37,600 nt of DNA, taken from NCBI GenBank assembly GCA_002085155.1, contig NASX01000025.1, positions 1-37,600 of the forward strand, given 5' to 3'. Position numbers and translations under genes: made by a program. The stretch comes from Sorangiineae bacterium NIC37A_2 (lineage in GTDB: Bacteria > Myxococcota_A > Polyangia > Polyangiales > Polyangiaceae). The notes below the pieces were generated by a model, which was not told the origin of the DNA, ran no database searches, and saw nothing but the letters and a program-made list of their open reading frames with translations. This document shows positions 25,878-32,803 of this stretch, piece by piece (within the stretch, counting starts at the first letter, position 1; every line of letters begins with the position of its first letter).

Positions 25878-26525
25878 ATGACGGAATGCGCCCTTCCCCT
25901 CGGACGCCGACGCTACGCCCCACTCGTCCTCTTGGCCGGATTGCTCGCGGTGGGCGGACTCGCCGGATGTAAGCGAGCCTCGCCAGAGCCGACTCCGCGA
26001 GAAGGTGCAGAGCGCGAGAACAAAGAAGAAAGTCCCGCCGCTCCGAAGTCCGCCCAGACAGCTCCCGGTTCATTCCCTGCACCTGAAATTTCCTGGACGA
26101 AGCCCTCGAGCTGGCTCGACGGCCCGAAGAGCGCCGTCCGCGCAGCGACTTATCGAGCGACAGGCTCCGCAGGAGAAGCGGAGATCACCGTCTTCTATTT
26201 TGGCCCCTCGAGCGGCGGCGGAGTCGACGCGAATATCTCCCGTTGGATCGCTCAGTTTCAAGGCATCACACCTGAGGACGCCGAGCGTGACCAGCTCACG
26301 GTCCAAGGCTTCCGCGTGACGACGGTCCGCGTTCGCTCCGGAACCTTCTCCTCCGGAATGCCCGGCGGTCCGACCACACCGAAGGAAAACTACGGGCTCT
26401 ACGCCGCCGTCGTTGAAACGCCGAGCGGCGCCTACTTCTTCAAGATGACGGGCCCGAAGGACACGGTCACGTCGGAGGAGAAGAACTTCGTCGAGCTTCT
26501 CCAGAGCGTACGACCGCGCTCCTAA
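25878..26525 (+). CDS. Small lipoprotein of unknown function
   Basis: This 215-residue protein starts at ATG 25878, judged by the signal peptide that begins there (RRRYAPLVLLAGLLAVGGLAGC, lipobox LAGC). An earlier in-frame start at 25737 would bury the signal. A charged low-complexity linker (Glu/Pro/Ala) follows. The globular domain of about 140 residues begins ISWTKPSSWLDGPKSAVRAATYR and includes AEITVFYFGPSSGGGVDANISRWIAQF. It ends with a PSGAYFFKMTGPKDTV...EEKNFVELLQSVRP pattern seen in uncharacterised planctomycete and myxobacterial proteins. No catalytic motif is seen. It converges with the aminotransferase gene, 3 bp between stops. Confidence 0.8.
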   Translation: MTECALPLGRRRYAPLVLLAGLLAVGGLAGCKRASPEPTPREGAERENKEESPAAPKSAQTAPGSFPAPEISWTKPSSWLDGPKSAVRAATYRATGSAGEAEITVFYFGPSSGGGVDANISRWIAQFQGITPEDAERDQLTVQGFRVTTVRVRSGTFSSGMPGGPTTPKENYGLYAAVVETPSGAYFFKMTGPKDTVTSEEKNFVELLQSVRPRS

Positions 26526-26528
26526 AGC

Positions 26529-27687
26529 TCACGCGCCCGGCCTCTTATCGGGCGAGAGCGCGCGGAGGGCTTCCTCGAGCCGACGCACTCCTCGTTCGAT
26601 CGCGTCCTCTGCCACGCTGCTATAACAAAGGCGCAATGCTAGGCGATCGGAGGGCCAGACTCGAAAGCTCCGGCCCGGGTCGAAACTCACTCCGCGCTGG
26701 ACCGCCGCGCTGAGCCACTCGAGGTCACTCACCCGAGGGTCGCCCGGTCGGTCCTCGAGCCAAAGAGAGAAGCCTCCCTCAGGCTCTTGGACCGAGAACT
26801 CAGGCAGGTGACGGGCGATCGCTTTTCGAAGTGTCCGCGCCTTGCGCGCGTAGTCGCATCGAATCCGCGTGAGGTGCTGATCGAGGTGACCACCCCGAAG
26901 ATATTCGATGACGATACGCTGCGTGAGCGGCGCTGCCTGCAAGTCCGTTTGCTGTTTCTCGGAAACGAGCTCCGAAAACTTCGGGTGGCGCGTCACAAGC
27001 CAACCAATTCGGAGCCCCGGACACAGGATCTTCGAGAGAGTTCCGATATGAAGAACCCTTTCTGGATCCTCGGCGAGCAGCGGACGAGCGGGGCGACCAT
27101 CAAAGATGGTCTCCGCGTAGGCGTCGTCCTCAATGATGATGGCGCTGGCCCCTTGCGCGGCCTCGAGCAGCGCACGGCGCTCGAACTCGCGGAGAGGATT
27201 CCCGTTCGGATTCTCGATCGCCGGTTGAGCGTAGTAGGCGCGAGCGGGGCTCGTGCTCGAGACGAGCTCAAGCTCGAGGCCTCGGAAGATATCGAGGGCC
27301 CCCGGATAGGTCGGGTCTCTGAGCCCGATGCGATCCCCCGCGGAAAGGAACGAACGAGCGAGCGGCAACGGAGATCGCTTGTTGAGCACCGCTCGTGATG
27401 AGAACGTGCTGGGCCTCGACGTCCGCTCCGCGCCTTCGGAGCCGCGCCGCAACCCACTCCCTGAGCTCCGGTTCCCCTTCGGGCCAGCCGTATTGGAGCG
27501 ACTGAGAAGCGTGGAGCGCAGAGTAGAAGGCTTCCGAGAGCTCGTGTTTGGGAAAGAGCCGCGGATCGGGCAATCCCCCTGCGAAGGAGATGACCTCGGG
27601 GCTCTCTGCAGCGGCTCGCTGGAGATCCTCGAGACGGGCCCCGCTGGTTCGAGTCATGAAGCGCGGCAGGAGCAACGAGCATGCCAC
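26529..27687 (-). pseudogene. PLP-dependent class I/II aminotransferase (LysN/MocR-like), broken by a 4-bp duplication
   Basis: The GTG start at 27687 is favoured by a strong GGGAGG site 9 bases upstream. The N-terminal frame reads SPEVISFAGGLPDPRLFP and LITSGAQQAISVAARSF, then goes out of frame. The remaining frame reads LSAGDRIGLRDPTYPGALDIF, NPNGNPL and GTLSKILCPGLRIGW (the PLP-binding Lys). The junction on the minus strand is GCTCGTTCGTTCC. Removing one TTCG copy gives AARSFLSAGDR, which matches family spacing exactly (AR, five residues, GD). A 4-bp tandem duplication is therefore the likely lesion. The intact enzyme would have about 385 residues and resemble 2-aminoadipate or aromatic aminotransferases. 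It is the last gene of the 29991-26529 minus-strand row. Confidence 0.85.
26535..26555. terminator. Hairpin at the end of the aminotransferase gene
   Basis: CGCCCG (26535-26540) and CGGGCG (26550-26555) pair around a 9-base loop, inside the last aminotransferase codons and 10 bp after the convergent lipoprotein stop. It could serve the plus-strand transcript. There is no T-run. Confidence 0.35.
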
Positions 27688-27710
27688 TCACTCGCGCCTC
27701 CCTTCGCTCT

Positions 27711-27730
27711 TCAATTCAAGTCAATTCAAG
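27711..27730. repeat. Perfect 10-bp tandem duplication at the metallophosphoesterase stop
   Basis: TCAATTCAAG occurs twice in a row (27711-27720, 27721-27730). On the minus strand the second copy contains the stop codon context of the phosphoesterase gene and the first is its duplicate in the gap before the aminotransferase start. It looks like a replication slippage product. Confidence 0.85.
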
Positions 27731-28599
27731 AGCACCTCGGACATCTTCTCGAAGCGCTCGGAGCTCTCAGAGTAGTCGAGGCGCTCCAGCAAGATGGTCG
27801 GCCGAACGGCGAGTCCCTCGGGGGCCCTCCCTGTGAGAAGAAATACGGAGTTTGACTCGTTACGGAGACGCTGGGAAAGGCCCGTTCCTGCTTGAAGAAG
27901 CCAGGGGGTACGCGATAGCTGCGCCGATTCGGGAGCGCTCGCCCCTCGCAGCTCAGCCGGAGGAGTCAGTCGCAAAACCCGCGGGCGGTGCGTGTGCCCG
28001 CAGAGCACGAGATCGAGCCCCGCCCGCGTCCAGCGCTGCACGACTGCTCGCGCCTGCGCCCCATCCGCAAAGTCTCCCGAAAGCTCGGCGCCCGTGTCGC
28101 TGAAGGCGGGCAGCGGGTGATGTAAAACAACGACGCGAATTGCCCCTTCGGGACATTGTCGGAGCGTTCGCTCCACCTCCTCCACCTGCTCGGGGTTCAA
28201 GGTGCCGAGCTTGTGGCGACGGGGCCGTGTGGTGTTGACGAGCAGGAAGCGGAAGATGCCTTCTGAGGCGAGCTCGACCGAGCGGACCGGAGAAAAGCTC
28301 GCTTCGAAGTTCCGATAGGGGAAAAAGGCTCGTTCGAGCACCCGGAAGAGGGGCAAGTCATGGTTCCCCGGCACGACGAGGAGGCGCGCCTCGCCTGCGA
28401 TTCGACGCAAGAACTCCGATGCCTTGCGAAACTCGCCCCGCTTCGCCCGCTGAGTGACGTCACCGGAGACGATGACGCCTGACGGACGGCGCGCGGCGAC
28501 CAGCTCGGCGAGCGCATCACAGACCGCTCGTGTTTCGGTCCCAAAATGCAGATCGCTCAAATGGACCCAAGTCTCTGGGCCGACGAAGGTCGAGGGCAT
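27721..28599 (-). CDS. Calcineurin-like metallophosphoesterase (Icc/CpdA type)
   Basis: This 292-residue protein carries the whole two-metal phosphoesterase signature: DLHFG (residues about 14-18), GDVTQ, VPGNHDLP, VLHHPLP and GHTHRPR. The spacing matches Icc/CpdA-like enzymes, which hydrolyse cyclic nucleotides or other phosphodiesters. No signal peptide or membrane segment is seen, so it is probably cytoplasmic. The actual substrate cannot be inferred. It starts 12 bp after the lipid-kinase-like gene on the same strand and 33 bp before the aminotransferase start, so the three are likely one operon. The C-terminal 30 residues are outside the core fold. Confidence 0.9.
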   Translation of the reverse strand: MPSTFVGPETWVHLSDLHFGTETRAVCDALAELVAARRPSGVIVSGDVTQRAKRGEFRKASEFLRRIAGEARLLVVPGNHDLPLFRVLERAFFPYRNFEASFSPVRSVELASEGIFRFLLVNTTRPRRHKLGTLNPEQVEEVERTLRQCPEGAIRVVVLHHPLPAFSDTGAELSGDFADGAQARAVVQRWTRAGLDLVLCGHTHRPRVLRLTPPAELRGASAPESAQLSRTPWLLQAGTGLSQRLRNESNSVFLLTGRAPEGLAVRPTILLERLDYSESSERFEKMSEVLLN

Positions 28600-28611
28600 G
28601 ACGGGGCGCGC

Positions 28612-29637
28612 TCAGGACCGATTGCGACCAGGCGCATCCTTGTCAGGGACAATCAGGCGCAACGGCTCCGGAGCCACCTCGAAGATCAAAGGGCAGGCGA
28701 GTCGCAGCACTTCACCATCGAGAGCGACCTTCACAGAGTCGCGATGGCGCCCATTTTCGTCCACGACGAGCTTCTCAAAGGGGAACGAGAGGATGTCCGG
28801 AGCGTCGCCGAGCGCTCCGAACGTCGCGCGTATCCCGAGGCCCAAGAGCCGGAGGGCTGAGGGGCGACGGAGCGCGACGGCGGTGAGCTCCCCCGGAGCC
28901 TCCGCTTCCTCGATGCCGACACGGCGGAGCTGAAGGCTCGAGCGGCCGATAAAGAGGGTCGCGATGTCCATGCGGTGGGGCGCGCCGAGCGTCTGGCCCT
29001 CTTCGGAGGCGCGCTGGATGTCGAGAGAGAACGTGGTCGTCCGACGGGAGAGAAGAGAAGCGGCCGAGATGGCCAGGGCCAACGCGCGGTTCCTCCCGTA
29101 GCGTCGTTTCGCCTTCTCACGATCCTCGAGGAGGCGCGGATAAAGGCCGAGGCTCGCATTCACGAGGAAGGGGTGACCGTTCACCTGCCCGACTCGGACC
29201 GAGATCGGGCTTCCGTGCACGAGCGTGTCGACTGCCTCTCCAAGCTCGAGAGGGATCTCGAAGTCCCGCGCCACGTAGTTGAAGGTTCCCGCTGGGATGA
29301 TCCCGAGGGGTACCCCGCTCTCCAAAGCCAAAGGCAGCGCCGAGTTGATCGACCCATCCCCTCCCACCACGACAAGGGTTCCACCCGCCTCCCGCGCCGC
29401 TTTTGCGGCCCAGAGCAGCGGCTGCTCGAGGTCTCGGTCCCTCGACGCCGGAACCCAGCGGACGACAGCTCCGGAACGCCGAAAGTGGTCCCGCAGCTCC
29501 TCGAGCCGGGCTTCACCGCCGCTGCCCGACGCAACATTGGCGACGACAAAAAATGGCCCGTTGCGCTTCTGCGCCTCGAGGGGTCGGCGCTCAGAAACGG
29601 GTTCCTCGTCGCGGATAGAAGTCGAAGCGTCGCTCAT
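28612..29637 (-). CDS. Diacylglycerol-kinase-catalytic-domain lipid kinase (YegS/DgkB-like)
   Basis: ATG 29637 follows the strong site GAGGAGAGG; an upstream in-frame start at 29700 lacks one. The 341-residue product has the DAGK catalytic domain: FFVVANVASGSGG at about 30-42 (phosphate-binding Asn and Gly-rich loop), VVVGGDGSINSAL (GGDGT-type nucleotide motif) and GIIPAGTFNYVARDFEIP. The C-terminal half forms the second beta-rich domain (KVALDGEVLRL). Members phosphorylate diacylglycerol, sphingosine-like or other membrane lipids with ATP. Here the lipid is unknown. It lies in a row with the phosphoesterase downstream, and its 5' end overlaps the 3' end of the unrecognised gene at 29591-29991. 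Confidence 0.88.
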   Translation of the reverse strand: MSDASTSIRDEEPVSERRPLEAQKRNGPFFVVANVASGSGGEARLEELRDHFRRSGAVVRWVPASRDRDLEQPLLWAAKAAREAGGTLVVVGGDGSINSALPLALESGVPLGIIPAGTFNYVARDFEIPLELGEAVDTLVHGSPISVRVGQVNGHPFLVNASLGLYPRLLEDREKAKRRYGRNRALALAISAASLLSRRTTTFSLDIQRASEEGQTLGAPHRMDIATLFIGRSSLQLRRVGIEEAEAPGELTAVALRRPSALRLLGLGIRATFGALGDAPDILSFPFEKLVVDENGRHRDSVKVALDGEVLRLACPLIFEVAPEPLRLIVPDKDAPGRNRS

Positions 29638-29991
29638 GGTCCTCTCCTCTCGGCGGCGGTAGCGCGCAAGAAATGCCAAGCCCGTCCGCGCCGGTTTCAA
29701 AAGGAACGCATTGCACCCGACGTGCCAGCCATAGATTCTCGCGCGAGCGCAACTCTAAGGCGCGAGAGCCCTTACGCAGCTCGCTCGGAAGGCGGCGCGC
29801 GCGTGGCAGCTCGCCACAGTCGAGGCGAACAAAGCCCCAGTCGGAGAGCCCAATCTCCGGACTCGGGCGATAAAGATCGAGCGCCTCGGGCCCTCTGGCG
29901 AAAAAAGCCCTTGCCCCCCCGGCGTCTCGCGGCGAATCTCGCGGGCGCCCTGGACCCACCGTTCATAGGGGATCGACGTTTTGTCCAACAT
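29591..29991 (-). pseudogene. Unrecognised small protein, frame broken in a C7 run
   Basis: From ATG 29991 the frame reads MLDKTSIPYERWVQGAREI and then shifts within a run of seven C (29914-29920; G7 on the coding strand). Adding one G continues as RAFFARGPEALDLYRPSPEI, GLSDWGFVRLDCGELPRARR and WLARRVQCVPFETGADGLG, ending at 29591, for 133 residues. Both parts look coding and do not overlap another gene, except 47 bp with the lipid kinase start and 11 bp with the divergent CysJ-like start. A GAAGAGA site precedes the ATG. I recognise no family: there is no signal peptide, no membrane segment and a few Cys only. It is either a real small gene with a base-calling error or a decaying one. Confidence 0.5.
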
Positions 29992-31636
29992 CACAATTCT
30001 CTTCGGTACCGAAACAGGCAACTCTGAGACCGCCGCGAAGCGCCTCGCCTCCGCGCTCCATCACGCCGGCTACCACGCGACCGTCGGGGAACTCTCAGCG
30101 TTCCCTCCCGCGGAACTGCCGAGCGTTCGCCTTCTGCTCGTCATCGTCTCGACCTTCGGCAGCGGCGATCCGCCCATGAACGCCGAGAAGATGCTGCGGC
30201 ACATCCAAGGACATCCCAATCTGACGGGCCTGCGCTACGGGGTATGCGCCCTCGGCGATTCCACCTACCAGAACTTCGCTCAGTGTGGCCGCGATTATGA
30301 CCGCGTCCTCGAGGAGTGTGGGGCGGAGCGCGTCATCGAGCTCACGGTCTGTGACGTCGACTATGAGGAGAACTTCCCGATTTTTCAGGGGAACCTCTTC
30401 TCGTGGCTCGAGCAACACGGAAAGGAATTTTCGGGCTACGTCCCTCCCCAGAAGCGCAAAGGCGCCTTCGGTTGGCTCAAGAGCCTCTTCGGGGGCGGCA
30501 CGAGCGCCAAAGAAGAGCCGAAGCTGCCGCGCGTCGCTCCTCCCTCCGGTCCAAAGCCGGTTCCGGCCCGCGTTCTGTCGCGCCGGCGACTGAACGGCAG
30601 CGGCTCCGCCAAAGAGACCTGGCACTACGAGCTCGAGGTCGAAGACCCTTCTTTTGACTACGAAACCGGTGATTGCGTCGCGGTGCACCCGGTGAACTCG
30701 AGCGCGGACGTCGCGCGCTTCCTCGCCGCCACCGGCCTCGACGGGGACACGAAGGTCCTCTTTGGCGATACCCAGACCACCCTCGCGAAGGTCCTCGAGA
30801 CCCGTGACCTCCAGCGCCTCACCGGCGACTTCGCCGCCCTGTTGGCTCGGGGACGTGGCCCCCTCTCGGCTCCCGGCGCCGACGTGAACCGCTACCGCCA
30901 TGAGCGTTTCGTGCTCGAAGCTTTGTCCGAACACGAAGGCTTCTTGCCCCTCGATATCGAGGAGGTCCTCGAAGCGCTCTTGCCGGTCGCCGCGCGCCTG
31001 TATTCGGTTGCGTCCACGCCTCGCCAAAATCCCCGTGTGGTTCATCTCACCGTCGAGACGCCCCGCTACACCCACGACGGGTATCAACGCGTGGGTCTCG
31101 CGAGCGGCTACCTGTGTGATCGAGTGCAAGACGGGGAGCGCGTCGCCGTACATAAGGTCAAAGGAACCCATTTCCGCAACGCTCCGCGGGACACCGACGT
31201 GATCTGGATCGGCCCCGGAACCGGCGTCGCACCCTACCGCGGATTCTTGGCCGAGCGCGCCCTCGAGCCGGGCACCGGAAGGAGCTGGCTCTTCTTCGGC
31301 CACCAACACGAGGCCACCGATTTCCTCTATGGGGAGGAATGGAAACAAGCGCTCCAGGCGGGCGTCCTCACCAAGCTGGATTGCGCTTGGTCCCGCGACC
31401 AGGCCCACAAGCGTTACGTGCAGCACCTGCTCGAGGAACAAGGCGCGGAGGTTTGGAGCTGGATTTTGGGGGGCGCGATCCTCTACGTCTGCGGCGACAA
31501 ACAGAAGATGGCCGCTGACGTCCAGCGCACCCTCGTCCGCATCGCTCAGAACCACGGCGGCTTCAGTGAGGAGCAGGCCGAGGCTTTCTGGAAAGATCTC
31601 GAGAAGAACGGACGTTACCGGGTCGACGTCTACTGA
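29981..31636 (+). CDS. CysJ-like diflavin reductase (sulfite reductase flavoprotein-type)
   Basis: This 551-residue protein starts at TTG 29981, supported by AGGGG 9-13 bases upstream and by the flavodoxin fold beginning at once (ITILFGTETGNSE, FMN phosphate loop). The flavodoxin domain covers about residues 1-150, then a charged linker, then an FAD domain with RLYSVASTPRQN and GLASGYLCDRV. The NADPH domain has IGPGTGVAPYRGFLAERA, WLFFGHQH and YVCGDKQKMAADV. It ends in an aromatic residue (RYRVDVY), as in CysJ and P450 reductases. It is slightly shorter than CysJ (about 600). No sulfite reductase haemoprotein gene is adjacent, so its partner (CysI, a P450 or another acceptor) is not known. 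Its 5' end overlaps the divergent small gene. Confidence 0.93.
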   Translation: MSNITILFGTETGNSETAAKRLASALHHAGYHATVGELSAFPPAELPSVRLLLVIVSTFGSGDPPMNAEKMLRHIQGHPNLTGLRYGVCALGDSTYQNFAQCGRDYDRVLEECGAERVIELTVCDVDYEENFPIFQGNLFSWLEQHGKEFSGYVPPQKRKGAFGWLKSLFGGGTSAKEEPKLPRVAPPSGPKPVPARVLSRRRLNGSGSAKETWHYELEVEDPSFDYETGDCVAVHPVNSSADVARFLAATGLDGDTKVLFGDTQTTLAKVLETRDLQRLTGDFAALLARGRGPLSAPGADVNRYRHERFVLEALSEHEGFLPLDIEEVLEALLPVAARLYSVASTPRQNPRVVHLTVETPRYTHDGYQRVGLASGYLCDRVQDGERVAVHKVKGTHFRNAPRDTDVIWIGPGTGVAPYRGFLAERALEPGTGRSWLFFGHQHEATDFLYGEEWKQALQAGVLTKLDCAWSRDQAHKRYVQHLLEEQGAEVWSWILGGAILYVCGDKQKMAADVQRTLVRIAQNHGGFSEEQAEAFWKDLEKNGRYRVDVY

Positions 31637-31649
31637 AGCGCGCGCCCTC

Positions 31650-31678
31650 GAGCTTCCGGCGTTCGACGCTGGAAGCTC
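31650..31678. terminator. Long hairpin between convergent CysJ-like and TrmK-like genes
   Basis: GAGCTTCC (31650-31657) pairs with GGAAGCTC (31671-31678). An inner GCG/CGC (31659-31661, 31667-31669) pairs around the loop TTCGA. It starts 14 bases after the CysJ-like stop and runs into the TrmK-like stop codon, so it can act in both directions. There is no T-run on either side. Confidence 0.55.
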
Positions 31679-32393
31679 AAGCCGAACAGATCCCGTCGTA
31701 GATCGCGAAAAGCTCCCGATGTTCGGCGAGGCCGAGCCCCACGAGGCCGGCGAGCCGCCGGCGCTCTCTCAGGTAGCACTGTGAGGCGAGAGGGTCGCCG
31801 CGCCGGACGAGCCACGGTCCTAACTCGAAACCCGCCTGCATCGACACGGGCAGATTTTCGTAAGCAGGATCGCCTCCTTGCCGGGAAGCAAAGGCGCAGC
31901 TCACAAAGAACCTATCCCTCTCCTGACAGATCCTCTCGTCGAGGAGCCAGAGGCCGCTTTCGTAGGCCCAGGCGCGCAAGGCCGACAAGTGTCCGTTCGG
32001 CTGCACGACGAGCTTGTCGAGGCGTCTGACCGTCTCAAGCTCCTTTTCACACCAGCTGAGCATCGTCTTCCCGCTGAGCCCCGCGATGACGACGGTGGTT
32101 TTTTCGGGCTCCTTCACGGCTCCGAGTCCATCGCCCAAAACGAGCTCAACCTGACCTTCGACGCCCAAGGTGCGGAGCGTCTGCCGAGCCCGCCGGAGCG
32201 GCTCCGGGCGCAAATCCACGCCAACAGCGCGCTCACAAGTGCCCCTGAGCGCCGCAAAGCTCGGAACGAGCGCGTGATCGGTCCCGATGTCCATCAGCAC
32301 TCGCGCTCTTCCCACGAGAGCGAGGAGATCTTCGAGACGCGCAGAGGGCGCTACCACAGGGCCGATGACAGTGCCTTTCCGTCCGTGGGTCAA
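31677..32393 (-). CDS. trmK: tRNA (adenine-N1)-methyltransferase TrmK-like
   Basis: This 238-residue SAM-dependent methyltransferase belongs to the TrmK family (COG2384), which methylates N1 of A22 in tRNA. The signature is RLEDLLALVGRARVLMDIGTDHALVPSFAAL, with the SAM loop DIGTDHA. It continues with AVGVDLRPEPLRRARQTL, LVLGDGLGAV, VVIAGLSGKTM and LVVQPNGHLSALRAWAYESG. The only start in a suitable place is TTG 32393, without a clear ribosome site; the reading frame continues upstream without an ATG, so the N-terminus is uncertain. TrmK is best known from Gram-positive bacteria. It converges with the CysJ-like gene over a shared hairpin. Confidence 0.85.
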   Translation of the reverse strand: MTHGRKGTVIGPVVAPSARLEDLLALVGRARVLMDIGTDHALVPSFAALRGTCERAVGVDLRPEPLRRARQTLRTLGVEGQVELVLGDGLGAVKEPEKTTVVIAGLSGKTMLSWCEKELETVRRLDKLVVQPNGHLSALRAWAYESGLWLLDERICQERDRFFVSCAFASRQGGDPAYENLPVSMQAGFELGPWLVRRGDPLASQCYLRERRRLAGLVGLGLAEHRELFAIYDGICSA

Positions 32394-32803
32394 ACGAGCG
32401 ACGGTCGGGCGCTGAACGGGCTCGGCCCAGTTACGCCAAGATCCATTGTGAGAGTTTCATGACTCCGGCCGCCCCTGCCCCCCGGTCCCTCTACGTCGCC
32501 GGTGCCTCCTCCCCGTCCTTCCGGAGCCATCGCCGGGCCCGCGCCCTCCCGGGAGCGCGAAGATCTGGATATCCACAGCGTAATTTTGAAAGGCGCAGGG
32601 GCTCCAAACTTCCCCTCCCTTGAGAAGATCGCGAGCGCTAACAATTTGTACAAGCCGGACGCAGAAGCCTTTTTGGCGCTGGTTCGGTCTTTCCCGCCCC
32701 ATCGAAGCCCTGCGGCTCGATCGGTGCCTGAAATAGTTCGTTGAGGAAGCGTCGCCATTGCGGGGCCCGGCCCTCGCGCGCGACGCGTAAGAACTGGGCC
32801 CCT
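32394..32803. other. 410-bp divergent intergenic region before the xylanase gene
   Basis: This separates the TrmK-like and xylanase starts and should contain both promoters. Its right half is AT-richer than the surroundings (about 32580-32660), including the palindrome TTGTACAA at 32646-32653. Short open frames exist on both strands but have weak codon bias and no recognisable protein features. I found no convincing -35/-10 pair. Confidence 0.5.

Noticed and set aside
30095-31555. A 486-codon minus-strand frame opposite the CysJ-like gene
   Set aside because: The CysJ-like protein explains the codon pattern; the antisense frame has no recognisable motif.
32502-32744. An 80-codon plus-strand frame before the xylanase (contains FPSLEKIASANNLYKPDAEAF)
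   Set aside because: Part of it reads like protein, but its codon third positions are much less GC-rich than neighbouring genes, it lacks a ribosome site and begins in Pro/Arg-rich sequence; kept as intergenic.
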